Shown: positions 45,000 to 54,528, numbered from the stretch's first letter. The stretch: 64,000 nt of DNA from Pedobacter xixiisoli (GCF_900215335.1 NZ_OCMT01000001.1:1054001-1118000); one strand, 5' to 3'. The notes: a model not told the origin generated them from the sequence alone. A program made the numbers and translations.

Positions 45000-46616
45000 A
45001 TGAAACGATATGGCTATTTACTACTGCTGCTCATCTGCTGCATAGTACTGGAGCTGCATGCTCAAAATTTATCCAACAGAAACATTTTCGTAGTAAGAAT
45101 TGGCGATGGCAGTGCCTCGCTCACTACTGCTGCAACTCCCGTTTATTTGGATGAATACAATACTTCTGGAACTTTAATCAGAACGATTGCGATGCCCATT
45201 GTCAACTCAGGAACTCATAAAAAGTTGACGCTGTCAGGTAAATATGCTTATGAAGGTTATCCGGTGCTATCTCCCGATGGGCAATCCGTTTGTTTATTTG
45301 GTTATGATGCCGCCCTTGGAACAGCTTCCGTTGGTACTTCCGTAAGCGGTACCATCAACAGAACTGCGGGTATTATTTACGCCAATCATACCATCAATAC
45401 TTCGACCAGTGTTACCGATGCCTTTTCGGCCGTAAATGCCCGTTGTGCTGTTTTTGATGGAAATAAAGGTATTTGGATGACAGGTGGAACTACTGGAGTT
45501 CGTTATGCGCAAGTTGGTACTACTACTTCTACGGCATTAACCACGGTTACGGGGCGGGCCATTAATGTTTTCGATGGGCAATTGTACATGTCTTCTACCA
45601 GTGGTGATACTAGAATTGCTATCGTTGGACCAGGTGTATTACCTATTACAGGGCAAGCAGTAGCCAATTTGCCTGGTTATCCTTCAACAGGTAGTCCTTG
45701 TCAGTTTTTTTTGGCTGATGTATGCAATACGGTACCTGGTCCAGATGTACTTTATGTAGCTGATAATACCGCTGGAGTTTTTAAATACTCCTTGGTTAAT
45801 GGAACATGGGTAAGTAATGGGAAAATAGGAGTAGCCAATGATCAATATGTGGGAATAACAGGTAATGCCACTAATGGAAGTGTGGTGATGTACGCCACTC
45901 GTAAAAGTGGTACTAGCGATGCAGGCGGTGGAGAGTTGGTGAGCATTACAGATAATAGCGGTTTAAATGGAACTTTTTCGGCTACACCAGTAGTTTTGGC
46001 AACCGCCGCCGCAAACACCGTTTTCAGAGGTGTGTGTTATTCATTTACTGCCGTTCCTCAAAATGACGTGCTGCCTATTTCATTGCAGGCATTTTCATTG
46101 CAAAAAAGCAACCTTACTACTACACTTAACTGGTCTTCATCTTCAGAAAAAGAAAGTGCCTACTTTGAAATACAGCGGGCACAAGACGATGGATTATTTA
46201 AGGAAATAGGGAAGGTTTTAGCCAACGGTTATTCCGATAAGCCCATTCATTATAGATATGTAGATGCCAGTCCGTTCAAAGGGTTAAACTATTATCGCTT
46301 GAAATCGGTAGACACTAATGGGCAATTCAGCTTATCTGATGTTCGCTTTATGCAATTCACCAATACCACGAAAGCTACTATCCAAGCCATTTATCCCAAT
46401 GATAAAGTGTTGGAAATGCTCATTAACATGCCCGAAGTCGCTTTAACCACCTTAAGGATTATTGATATGAGCGGAAAAGTAATGAGCACCGAGCAACTCA
46501 AGCTAGAGGTAGGCTTTACCAAGATAAAACCACGGGTTAACCTAATTCCAGGAACCTATATAGCGAGCATAAGCACTATACAAGGAGAGATAACTACAAA
46601 ATTTATTAAACAATAA
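45000..46616 (+). CDS. Secreted beta-propeller-like protein with type IX sorting domain, paralogue 3
   Basis: The 538-residue protein has a signal peptide (ELHAQ) and the same body plan as the two upstream paralogues (VVRIGDGSASLTTAATPVYL, GYPVLSPDGQSV, CQFFLADVCNTVPGPDVLYVA), but is more divergent. Cysteines absent from the others appear (ARCAVFD, SPCQFFLADVC). An Fn3-like module (about 360-450) and a type IX sorting domain (about 460-538; LRIIDMSGKVMST...PGTYIASI) follow. It starts 10 bp before the large toroid protein B and probably shares its transcript. Function unknown; a surface binding role for the glycan is possible. Confidence 0.83.
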   Translation: MKRYGYLLLLLICCIVLELHAQNLSNRNIFVVRIGDGSASLTTAATPVYLDEYNTSGTLIRTIAMPIVNSGTHKKLTLSGKYAYEGYPVLSPDGQSVCLFGYDAALGTASVGTSVSGTINRTAGIIYANHTINTSTSVTDAFSAVNARCAVFDGNKGIWMTGGTTGVRYAQVGTTTSTALTTVTGRAINVFDGQLYMSSTSGDTRIAIVGPGVLPITGQAVANLPGYPSTGSPCQFFLADVCNTVPGPDVLYVADNTAGVFKYSLVNGTWVSNGKIGVANDQYVGITGNATNGSVVMYATRKSGTSDAGGGELVSITDNSGLNGTFSATPVVLATAAANTVFRGVCYSFTAVPQNDVLPISLQAFSLQKSNLTTTLNWSSSSEKESAYFEIQRAQDDGLFKEIGKVLANGYSDKPIHYRYVDASPFKGLNYYRLKSVDTNGQFSLSDVRFMQFTNTTKATIQAIYPNDKVLEMLINMPEVALTTLRIIDMSGKVMSTEQLKLEVGFTKIKPRVNLIPGTYIASISTIQGEITTKFIKQ

Positions 46617-46626
46617 TGTTTGAGGT

Positions 46627-49600
46627 ATGAAACAACCTAAAGTATTGCTCACAGGCTTTCTTTTTTTCATCAGTTGTCTGATTCAAATTAAAGCACAAAC
46701 CACCTCCAACACCTTTTTGGTAGAAGCCGAAGAATTTCAGTTTCCCGATCGGTGGATGGCTAGTAATGAAATTGGTGTATCAAGCGGTGCCATTTTAAGT
46801 GTGGGGCAAACCGCTACGCCAAACGCCAATGCCTACACTGCTATCAACGTTAAAACCGCTGGCACTTACGATATTTGGACCCGCTCTAGGGATTATCCCG
46901 ATAATAGGCCTGGTACACGGCGATTCTTGATTTACGTAAATGAGGTTGCCATGAGTCAGGAATCTGGCATACACGGACAGGATGGCTATTACTGGGAAAA
47001 AGTAGGCACCGCTACGCTTGATACAGCAGAAACGCTTTTACGTATCAAAGACACCAGAGGTTATTTTGGACGTTGCGATGCCTTGCTGTTAACTACGGTT
47101 ACTTCGTTTAACCCTAATCTGCAAAGTTTAACGGCATTGCAGGCTTTCAAAATAAGTCCTAAAAAACTGGAATCAATTCCGCCCTCAGCTTTAGTGGCAG
47201 CGCCGTATCTACCCATAACCAGCTCCGCAACAACAAATGCCGAAATGAACAACGGTAAGTTAAAACTGCAGTTTGTTACGGTATTAGATGCGGCCACTAA
47301 TTTACCGCGTATCGTGAGCACTACTAGTTTGTATAATGGTGGCCAATGGACTGCCGTGAATACGGGAGTGGAATCCAACAGGATTTTTTTACTACATGAA
47401 GCTACGCCTGACGTCAATTATATTGGCGTTAACCCTGCTTGGGAAAATGCTGCAGGAATGAGTACGTTCCAAAGCATGGGACAAACCTTTTCAGTATTTG
47501 ACCAAGCCAACGGTAAAAATCCATTTAGTGCTGGCCAATTATTATTGTGCAGGGCTACTTCTGTTATCAAAATATCCGACGAGCAAATAAATGTGACCTA
47601 TGCGAGCGATAGTGGATATACCTTAACAGGAATATGGAAATTGGCAGCAGGAGTAAATCATTTGAGTTTAACGCTTAATTACCAAGCAACCGCAACAGGC
47701 TATTACAGTTTTGCCGTGGCCGCTTTACAGCCCATTGCTGCAAGTGCGGTAAAAAATGTGCAGTTACCTCCTATGTTTCAATATCAGCGTTTGCCCAGCC
47801 AACCACTAATGGTTCCAAGTGCGCTTACGCCACAACCTGTAAGTATTGTTGAAACTACGGTGAACAATACGCCGTACAGTTATTTTGTAGCAGGTGCATT
47901 ATCAAACTTTCCTTTAGAATGGGCCACTGGCGAAACTTCTCCGATGGGATTTTCGCTTAAAAACGAAAGTAACCAGGTACAACCTTTAGCTTTCGGACCC
48001 ATTTTAGGTTTTGCCGACTCAAAGCTGAATACAGGTCAGTCCACTACTCGCGAATTTATGATAGGTGCCCTGCCAAGTACTTGGGATGGAGCTTTAGAAT
48101 ACCTATCCAACAAAGTTTACGATGTTAAAGATTATCGCAAGCAAGGCACCACATCCTTAACCAATGCGGCCTTAAATATGGTAGACCTGATTAAAAATGA
48201 CAATGCATCAGGTTGGGATACCAACATGAAAGGATTTTATGACATTGAACAAGACCCTGTCATTGCTCCAGTAGTGGTGAATACTTCGCCCTTGATGTTA
48301 CTGTCGGCAGCGGTACTTGGACAAGATGAAGATATGTACCTTAAAAGAGCCCTTCCTGCTATCGAATATACCCTGTCACGACGTGGCTACAGATGGTCTA
48401 ACAAGCAAGGAACTTTGTATACACCTACCGAAAGCTCGCTCAAATTAAGTCCATACAGTAAGGAGTTTAATGTAGCCTATTTTGAAGGTTTGGATAAGCT
48501 GACCAAAGGGGCTAACCCTTGGTTGGTTGATTTGGCATTGCCCAATGGGGAACTGAGAACCACCACCAATAGTTGGACGGAAAAACTAGCGGCCTACCGA
48601 ATGACCCAAATCGCATCTTGGTTAAGCGATGCCATTCGGGGTGCTGATTTGTTTTTGACCAACGACGTATATGCTACCAAGACCACTGCACTGGATGAAC
48701 ACGGTTTTTACAATACTTCATTTTATCCTAATTGGTGGGATTTGATGGATATTTATGAGCTCACAAAGTATAGTCGCTACTTAACGGCGGCAGAGAAATC
48801 AGCCTTTTATACCATTGCGGGCATCAGGTCTTATCCTAAAGTAACCACCAATCAGCAAACCATTCACCCAGGAAATAACTACAGTGGAACTACCACCATT
48901 TGGTGGAAAGGCACGCAGCAATATCGTTTGGGCTATCCTCGTGTGGCTGGTGATGTGCAGGAAAAGCAAGTTGCTCAAGACCTTGTTTCGCCTGTAGGTT
49001 TAGGTTTTGAACAACCTGTGACGCTTTTCTTTCCCAAAGCTCAAATTTTGCATGTTTACATGTCCAATTGGGCACCCAACTTGTTGCGTATATTCCAATA
49101 CAATAATCGAGAAATTTTCCAGACTTATGCACGTAACTCCATTATTGGACGTTTCGCCAACTATCCAGGTTATTATGCAAGAGGTTTTACTGATGTACCG
49201 CTAAAGGTAGATTATCCGTACGTAGGGCCTGATGTAAGTTCTATCTACTACCATCATATTCCTTCTCAACTTGCTTTTTCGGTTGATTTTTTAGTCACCG
49301 AAGCCATGCAACGTTCGCAAGGAAATATCAATTTTCCATACAGTAGGCAAGAAGGGTTCGTTTGGTTCAACAATCGGATTTTTGGGGGAGGAAAGGGGAA
49401 AATCTATACGGATAAAGAGGCCACACTAGTGTTAAAGAAAGATTTGGTTCAATCGAGTAATCCCGATGTAAATTATCTTACGGCTGTTTCTGAGAACAAA
49501 TTTTGGGTTATCGCTTTAAATGAATCTGCTAACCCCGCTGCGGTAAGTTTAACGCTTACAGATAGCGTAAAAGTGGCCTCTAACTCATCAAGTGAGCTTT

Positions 49601-50037
49601 ACACCAACGATAATTGCACACCAACTACTACGTTGATGAATGGTCGTACCACACAGCTTACCTTAGGTGCAAAAAGCGTTTCGGCACTTTCATTTCCATT
49701 AATCACCCCATTTACGGAAGCCAAGCCTCCTAAATTGCCACAAGGAATGTACACCACTACGATAGATAGTCATTGGGGCACTTTTTATGCGTTCAGGATC
49801 AGGTCTCCATTTGGTTGGGATTCTATTTACGCCTATTTGGATACACCGCCATTGGAAAATGCAGAAGCTAATTTGACCACTAATCTTGATGCAAATGCCC
49901 AGCAACGAGTGGCTTATCCCTATGAGTGGTCTTTGAAAAAAATCCCTTACGACAAGCAGGTGGTACTCAACTTACAATTAACACTTAATGGTGTGGATAA
50001 GAACCTATCCGTAACGGTAAATGGTACCAATAACTGA
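46627..50037 (+). CDS. Large secreted toroid-like protein B, paralogue of protein A
   Basis: The 1136-residue protein repeats the layout of the protein at 33429: signal peptide (IQIKAQ), EAE-type beta domain (about 30-150; LVEAEEFQFPDRW), beta-sandwich, helical toroid with SFYPNWWDLMDIYELTKY and NSIIGRFANYPGYY, the shared SIYYHHIPSQLAFSVDFLVTEAMQRS segment, and a beta-rich end (SHWGTFYAFRIRSPFGWDS). Conservation of these blocks between A and B points to the active-site region, but no known catalytic signature is recognisable. It belongs to the unit starting at 42099. Having two diverged copies under the same operator suggests different linkages or chain lengths. Confidence 0.68.
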   Translation: MKQPKVLLTGFLFFISCLIQIKAQTTSNTFLVEAEEFQFPDRWMASNEIGVSSGAILSVGQTATPNANAYTAINVKTAGTYDIWTRSRDYPDNRPGTRRFLIYVNEVAMSQESGIHGQDGYYWEKVGTATLDTAETLLRIKDTRGYFGRCDALLLTTVTSFNPNLQSLTALQAFKISPKKLESIPPSALVAAPYLPITSSATTNAEMNNGKLKLQFVTVLDAATNLPRIVSTTSLYNGGQWTAVNTGVESNRIFLLHEATPDVNYIGVNPAWENAAGMSTFQSMGQTFSVFDQANGKNPFSAGQLLLCRATSVIKISDEQINVTYASDSGYTLTGIWKLAAGVNHLSLTLNYQATATGYYSFAVAALQPIAASAVKNVQLPPMFQYQRLPSQPLMVPSALTPQPVSIVETTVNNTPYSYFVAGALSNFPLEWATGETSPMGFSLKNESNQVQPLAFGPILGFADSKLNTGQSTTREFMIGALPSTWDGALEYLSNKVYDVKDYRKQGTTSLTNAALNMVDLIKNDNASGWDTNMKGFYDIEQDPVIAPVVVNTSPLMLLSAAVLGQDEDMYLKRALPAIEYTLSRRGYRWSNKQGTLYTPTESSLKLSPYSKEFNVAYFEGLDKLTKGANPWLVDLALPNGELRTTTNSWTEKLAAYRMTQIASWLSDAIRGADLFLTNDVYATKTTALDEHGFYNTSFYPNWWDLMDIYELTKYSRYLTAAEKSAFYTIAGIRSYPKVTTNQQTIHPGNNYSGTTTIWWKGTQQYRLGYPRVAGDVQEKQVAQDLVSPVGLGFEQPVTLFFPKAQILHVYMSNWAPNLLRIFQYNNREIFQTYARNSIIGRFANYPGYYARGFTDVPLKVDYPYVGPDVSSIYYHHIPSQLAFSVDFLVTEAMQRSQGNINFPYSRQEGFVWFNNRIFGGGKGKIYTDKEATLVLKKDLVQSSNPDVNYLTAVSENKFWVIALNESANPAAVSLTLTDSVKVASNSSSELYTNDNCTPTTTLMNGRTTQLTLGAKSVSALSFPLITPFTEAKPPKLPQGMYTTTIDSHWGTFYAFRIRSPFGWDSIYAYLDTPPLENAEANLTTNLDANAQQRVAYPYEWSLKKIPYDKQVVLNLQLTLNGVDKNLSVTVNGTNN

Positions 50038-50075
50038 TAATTTTCGGTTGAATGGAAATTTATAAGATTTATTAA

Positions 50076-50106
50076 TATATTTGTAGACCAAACCAAACCA
50101 TACCAA
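50076..50106 (+). promoter_or_regulatory. -7 element and ACCAA operator of the FAD oxidoreductase
   Basis: TATATTTG (50076-50083) is followed closely by ACCAAACCAAACCATACCAA (50087-50106). A good -33 TTG at 17-23 nt is missing; the nearest is at 50048, 25 nt away. Confidence 0.6.
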
Positions 50107-50138
50107 ATTTATAATAACCAAGATAACGAGTATTTAAT

Positions 50139-52415
50139 ATGATCATATCAGAGGCAACACATTCCCGTAATTTAAAATCTAATCAATTAACCACAGATTT
50201 TGCAGTTATTGGCGGTGGACTGGCAGGCGTTTGTACTGCCATTACGGCTGCACGTAAAGGTGTAAAAGTAGTTTTAGTACAAGATAGACCCGTTTTAGGA
50301 GGTAACTCATCCAGTGAAGTTCGTTTATGGATTTTAGGGGCAACCTCTCACATGGGTAACAATAACCGTTGGAGTAGAGAAGGTGGTGTTATCGACGAAG
50401 TTTTGGTAGAAAATACCTATAAAAACAAAGAAGGAAATGCTTTAATATTTGATACCATCCTATTGGATAAAGTATTGTCTGAGCCTAATATTACACTTTT
50501 GCTAAACACAGCAGTTCACGAAGTACATAAATCTGACTCAGAAAAAATTTCATCAGTAAAGGCTTTTTGTAGTCAAAACTCTACCGAATACCATATTCAT
50601 GCTCCTTTGTTTTGTGATGCCTCTGGTGATGGAATTGTAGGCTTTTTAGCAGGTGCCGCTTTTAGAATGGGCGCCGAGAGTACAGAAGAGTTTGGTGAAA
50701 AATTTGCACCATCCAAAGAGTATGGCGAACTGCTTGGTCACAGTTTGTATTTCTACACTAAAGATACTGGCAAACCAGTAAAATTTACGGCACCAAATTT
50801 TGCCCTGCAAGACATTGCTACAGAAATTCCACGTTTTAGAAACTTTAACACCAAAGAGTACGGTTGTAAACTGTGGTGGTTGGAATATGGTGGAAGATTA
50901 GATACAGTACACGACACCGAAAAGATTAAAATGGAACTGTGGAAAGTAGTTTATGGCGCTTGGAATTACATTAAAAATTCGGGCAACTTCCCAGAAGCAG
51001 CAACCATGACCTTAGAATGGGTAGGTACCATTCCTGGTAAAAGAGAAAGCCGTCGTTTTGAAGGCGATTATATATTGCGCCAACAAGATATCATCGAACA
51101 AAATACACATGATGATGCTGTAGCATTTGGTGGATGGTCGATAGATCTTCACCCGGCAGATGGCGTATTTAGTGAGAAACCTGGCTGTAACCAATGGCAT
51201 AGTAAAGGGATTTACCAAATTCCTTACCGTTGTTTATACAGCAAAAACATCAAAAACCTTTTCCTTACTGGACGAATTATTAGTGCTACACACGTAGCGT
51301 TTGCTTCTACAAGGGTAATGGCAACAGCAGCACACGTGGGCCAAGCGGTGGGTATGGCTGCTTTTGTAGCGAAGGAGAACGGTGTAAACCCAGCAGAAAT
51401 TATTCATCAAAATCTGATTGGTCAATTGCAGGATGAATTGCTCAAAAGTGGTCAACATATTCCGGGATATGAATTAAACGATAGAGCAGATTTGGTACAA
51501 ACAGCCAAGCTATCCGCATCAAGTGAATATGTGTTAGATGAACTGCCATCAGAATTATTGAAAAGCCTAGAAATTGCTACTGCACAAATGCTGCCTTTAA
51601 GCGAAGGAAAAGTGCCTCAGGTAATTTTTCATGCCGAGGCTGATGAAGTTACAGCACTAGAAGTCGAACTTCGAATCAGCGGAAAATTGGCAAATTATAC
51701 ACCTGATGTTATTCTTGAAAAGCAAACTTTGGCCATACAACCAGGTCGCAACTGTTTGCACGTAGATTTTTCTGCCCAGCTTACAGAAACAGCTTATGCA
51801 TTTATCGTTTTCCATAAAAATCCTAAAGTAAAACTACATCTTACCCAACAACGTGTTACAGGAGTAATTTCTGTATTCAATTCTGTGAATAAGGCCGTAT
51901 CCAATTTTGGAAAGCAAATTCCCACAGAAGATATTGGCGTAGACGAATTTGAATTTTGGTGCCCTCAACGTAGGCCAGAAGGACATAATATAGCTTTCAA
52001 ATTGAATCCATCCTTAATAAAATTTGGTAAGGAGAATATTAAAACTGGTGTGTATAGGCCTGTTAACGAACCAAATGCATGGGTGGCCGCAAAAGAAGAC
52101 AAAGCGCCTAGCCTTAAGATAGCATGGGAAGAAGCCCAAACTATTCAAAAGATAGAACTATTCTTTGATACCGATTACGACCATCCTATGGAAAGTGTTT
52201 TAATGGGGCACCCAGAAGACGTGATGCCTTTCTGTGTGCGTAATTATACTGTTAAAGATGATTTAGGCAATGTTGTTTTTGAAAAGACAGCCAATTATCA
52301 AACAATCAATTCCATTTTTTTAGATCAACCGATTACAACAAAATACTTAACCATAACATTAGAGCATCCTTCGGAAAATGTGCCTGCAGCTTTATTTGGA
52401 GTAAGATGTTATTGA
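50139..52415 (+). CDS. FAD-dependent oxidoreductase (PF12831-like) with C-terminal beta domains
   Basis: The 758-residue protein has the dinucleotide-binding motif GGGLAGVCTAITAARKG (about 25-41) and the LVQDRPVLGGNSSSEVR continuation typical of the FAD oxidoreductases found in many Bacteroidota polysaccharide loci. The catalytic part runs to about residue 445 (LTGRIISATHVAFASTRVM closes the FAD fold). The rest (about 460-758) is beta-rich and ends in a discoidin-like segment (VAAKEDKAPSLKIAWEEAQ...). There is no signal peptide, so it acts in the cytoplasm. It probably oxidises a sugar or sugar acid from the locus glycan. It is the last gene under the ACCAA operator. Confidence 0.85.
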   Translation: MIISEATHSRNLKSNQLTTDFAVIGGGLAGVCTAITAARKGVKVVLVQDRPVLGGNSSSEVRLWILGATSHMGNNNRWSREGGVIDEVLVENTYKNKEGNALIFDTILLDKVLSEPNITLLLNTAVHEVHKSDSEKISSVKAFCSQNSTEYHIHAPLFCDASGDGIVGFLAGAAFRMGAESTEEFGEKFAPSKEYGELLGHSLYFYTKDTGKPVKFTAPNFALQDIATEIPRFRNFNTKEYGCKLWWLEYGGRLDTVHDTEKIKMELWKVVYGAWNYIKNSGNFPEAATMTLEWVGTIPGKRESRRFEGDYILRQQDIIEQNTHDDAVAFGGWSIDLHPADGVFSEKPGCNQWHSKGIYQIPYRCLYSKNIKNLFLTGRIISATHVAFASTRVMATAAHVGQAVGMAAFVAKENGVNPAEIIHQNLIGQLQDELLKSGQHIPGYELNDRADLVQTAKLSASSEYVLDELPSELLKSLEIATAQMLPLSEGKVPQVIFHAEADEVTALEVELRISGKLANYTPDVILEKQTLAIQPGRNCLHVDFSAQLTETAYAFIVFHKNPKVKLHLTQQRVTGVISVFNSVNKAVSNFGKQIPTEDIGVDEFEFWCPQRRPEGHNIAFKLNPSLIKFGKENIKTGVYRPVNEPNAWVAAKEDKAPSLKIAWEEAQTIQKIELFFDTDYDHPMESVLMGHPEDVMPFCVRNYTVKDDLGNVVFEKTANYQTINSIFLDQPITTKYLTITLEHPSENVPAALFGVRCY

Positions 52416-52501
52416 TGCGATGAAATAAATTTGATAACAAAAGTTGATTATAAAGGTCTGGTATAAATCATGAAATTTTCCAACTTAATTAAGGGTAGAC
52501 G

Positions 52502-53617
52502 CTAAATTTTTATAAATTTTATGGATTTAGTAGCTACTTCTTGATTTAACTTTATGAAATAGATACCTGCTGGCAATTTGGCTACATTAAAGTTATGGAA
52601 AGTTGCACTCGAATCAATCTTGCTTGTTTCTATCAAACGACCATTCAAGTCAACTAAGTCAATTCTGCTTGTTTGCTGAGAGAATTTTACTTTGACGGAT
52701 GTAGTTGCTGGATTTGGAAACAGTGTGATTAGATTTTCTGCATCCAAGCCAAATTCCGCAGCTTTAATTCCTATTTGTTTAGAATCGCCGTTATAGTCGG
52801 TTTGTACGAGTTGATAGTAGTTTGTACCTGCCGATGGCAATCGGTCATTAAAAGTATACTCCGTTTTGGTTTGTTTGTTTCCTTGTCCGTTTATGGTAGC
52901 AATAGGGTTGAAGTTTATTTTATTATCGGAACGTAATAAGGTAAATGATTTATTGTTGTTTTCCGATTGGGTAGTCCAGTCCAATCTTATCGAATTATTT
53001 TCGGTTTTAGCCGTGAAAGATATCAAATCTACAGGAAGTACGGTATTTGGGCTTGTAGTGAAATTGTCGATAGCAAAATAGTCATAATTTGCACTCAATT
53101 GAATTTCTAGCTGGTCGATAAGGGTGTTACTGTTATCCATTCCTTCTAGGTTAGAAAAATTAACGAAAGTAAAGCCATTTCCAGGCGAAGCATATCCAAT
53201 ATTGCTGCTAACATTGCTTTTTGTAACTGTAAATTTGGTTGATCCAGCAAGTTTACCTATAAAGGTAACTGAGCCTGGAGCGCCATCATTTGTTACATTA
53301 GGCTCTTGTAGGGCGTTGCCGGCAAGATAAATCCATAAATTGTTAACCTTAAATCCAGAAGGAGAAGAAATAATTCCTTTTTGTTCATAGCTGTCATCTG
53401 CATGGATGAATTTTTTGGAGTTGGAATAGCCTTGGTTCGCTGATCCAGAATCATAAACGTAAAAATTTATGCCGTTGGTACTTAAACTAAAGGTTTTACC
53501 ATTGCTGACAAAAGATTTTGCATTAGCTGGAACCGTTTCGAAGGTTTCCGTAGTTTGTGCCGAAAGCCCCGTTATACTAAAGATGGAAAGTAATAGAATT
53601 AAGTAATTTTTGATCAT
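52502..53617 (-). CDS. Secreted protein with type IX sorting domain
   Basis: The 371-residue protein has a signal peptide (FSITGLSAQ), a jelly-roll-like N-terminal domain (about 20-195; FETVPANAKSFVSNG, DYFAIDNFT), an Fn3-like module (about 200-285; NSIRLDWTTQSENNNKSFTLL) and a type IX secretion C-terminal domain (about 290-371; FPNPATTSVKVKF, KLPAGIYFIKL). The sorting domain resembles those of the propeller-like proteins at 43177 and 45000, but the body does not. It is convergent with the FAD oxidoreductase gene and has no ACCAA operator upstream, so it need not belong to the same regulon. Confidence 0.85.
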   Translation of the reverse strand: MIKNYLILLLSIFSITGLSAQTTETFETVPANAKSFVSNGKTFSLSTNGINFYVYDSGSANQGYSNSKKFIHADDSYEQKGIISSPSGFKVNNLWIYLAGNALQEPNVTNDGAPGSVTFIGKLAGSTKFTVTKSNVSSNIGYASPGNGFTFVNFSNLEGMDNSNTLIDQLEIQLSANYDYFAIDNFTTSPNTVLPVDLISFTAKTENNSIRLDWTTQSENNNKSFTLLRSDNKINFNPIATINGQGNKQTKTEYTFNDRLPSAGTNYYQLVQTDYNGDSKQIGIKAAEFGLDAENLITLFPNPATTSVKVKFSQQTSRIDLVDLNGRLIETSKIDSSATFHNFNVAKLPAGIYFIKLNQEVATKSIKFIKI

Positions 53618-53790
53618 ATGAGTGAATTAAATTTGTGAAATGTGTAAAGCGACCACCTAGAAAATTTATAGCTTATATCTCATAAATAGAGGCAATGGTA
53701 ATAATGCGCTGCTCATTTATAAAAGTTAGATTTTAATAATGGCAAATATCTATCTTGGTGCCAGGCCTATCACTCCAATTCGATAGAACC

Positions 53791-53818
53791 GGAGTTCTAT
53801 TTTATAAACTAGAACTCC
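53791..53818. other. Inverted repeat in the 53618-54135 gene-free region
   Basis: A perfect 9-bp stem GGAGTTCTA / TAGAACTCC surrounds a 10-nt loop. It has no T tract and lies 174 bp upstream of the type IX-secreted protein gene; a binding site or RNA hairpin is possible. Apart from this and the 53997 palindrome I see nothing in the region. Confidence 0.35.
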
Positions 53819-53996
53819 TCTAAAATGTATTTAGGGACTTTTGATGAGTTGAAGAAGTTAGAATGCGATTTGGGTTTTATGGAGACTATTTCTTTTTTCA
53901 ACATTTAAACGTGTTTTGCTCTTATTGAATATATCATGTTTAGCTTGCTGAATATTATTACTTCATGGCAAAATAAACTCTACGTGCTTCGCTAAA

Positions 53997-54011
53997 AAAT
54001 GATAATCATTT
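53997..54011. promoter_or_regulatory. 7-1-7 palindrome resembling a Fur/Zur-type box
   Basis: AAATGAT-A-ATCATTT is a perfect 7-1-7 inverted repeat containing the GATAATC core of Fur-family boxes. It lies just ahead of a -7-like TACTTTTG (54022-54029), where a metal-responsive repressor could block the efflux genes. Confidence 0.5.
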
Positions 54012-54135
54012 GCTGAGTTTTTACTTTTGTACAACTGCCTTGTGCTTCACAAGATTATATCATCAATGCATTTTTAATTGTAACATTTGGCTATCAATAA
54101 TTGCATTTTTACCTCATTTGGCTAATTTTGGAGCG

Positions 54136-54528
54136 TTGAAAAGAACGTTGCACATATCGTTACTTAGCTTTTATCTGCTTTCTTGTACTGGTTTGCAAGA
54201 GTTTACAAGGGTGCCTGTGCTTTTTCAACATTATTTTGAACACAAAAGTCTTGATAACAACATCACTTTCTTCAGTTATGTAGAAAATCATTACAACGAT
54301 GTGCCACATACAGATAATGATGAGGAAAGAGACAATCAGCTCCCTTTTAAAACACATGAGTTTTTTGCAGGTAGCGTGACTAGTCCAGCTTTACCACCTT
54401 CTTTTGAGGTGATTCCTAAAAAAGTTTATCAAATTCTGCCTAAGCAAAAGATCTTAATCAATAACGATTATATCCCTAATTCGGCATTTTCCGGAAAAAT
54501 CTGGCAACCGCCAAAATTTGTTTCTTAA
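54136..54528 (+). CDS. Small histidine-rich protein preceding CzcA/CusA
   Basis: The 130-residue product (TTG start at 54136, proposed) has a hydrophobic leader (LHISLLSFYLLSCTG), then HYFEH, a VENHYNDVPHTDNDEERDNQLPFK segment and a conserved-looking IWQPPKFVS end. I recall similar small proteins upstream of CzcA-type pumps in Bacteroidota. The histidines and acidic residues could bind metal, and the leader suggests export or membrane anchoring. The frame is open further upstream to 54010, but those residues look like non-coding leader. It is 102 bp upstream of the pump gene on the same strand. Function is inferred only. Confidence 0.65.
   Translation: MKRTLHISLLSFYLLSCTGLQEFTRVPVLFQHYFEHKSLDNNITFFSYVENHYNDVPHTDNDEERDNQLPFKTHEFFAGSVTSPALPPSFEVIPKKVYQILPKQKILINNDYIPNSAFSGKIWQPPKFVS

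Noticed and set aside
52450..52470. ACCAA-like motif (ATACCAGACC) on the minus strand
   Set aside because: Only two repeat units, downstream of both flanking genes and without a -7 element, so probably chance.
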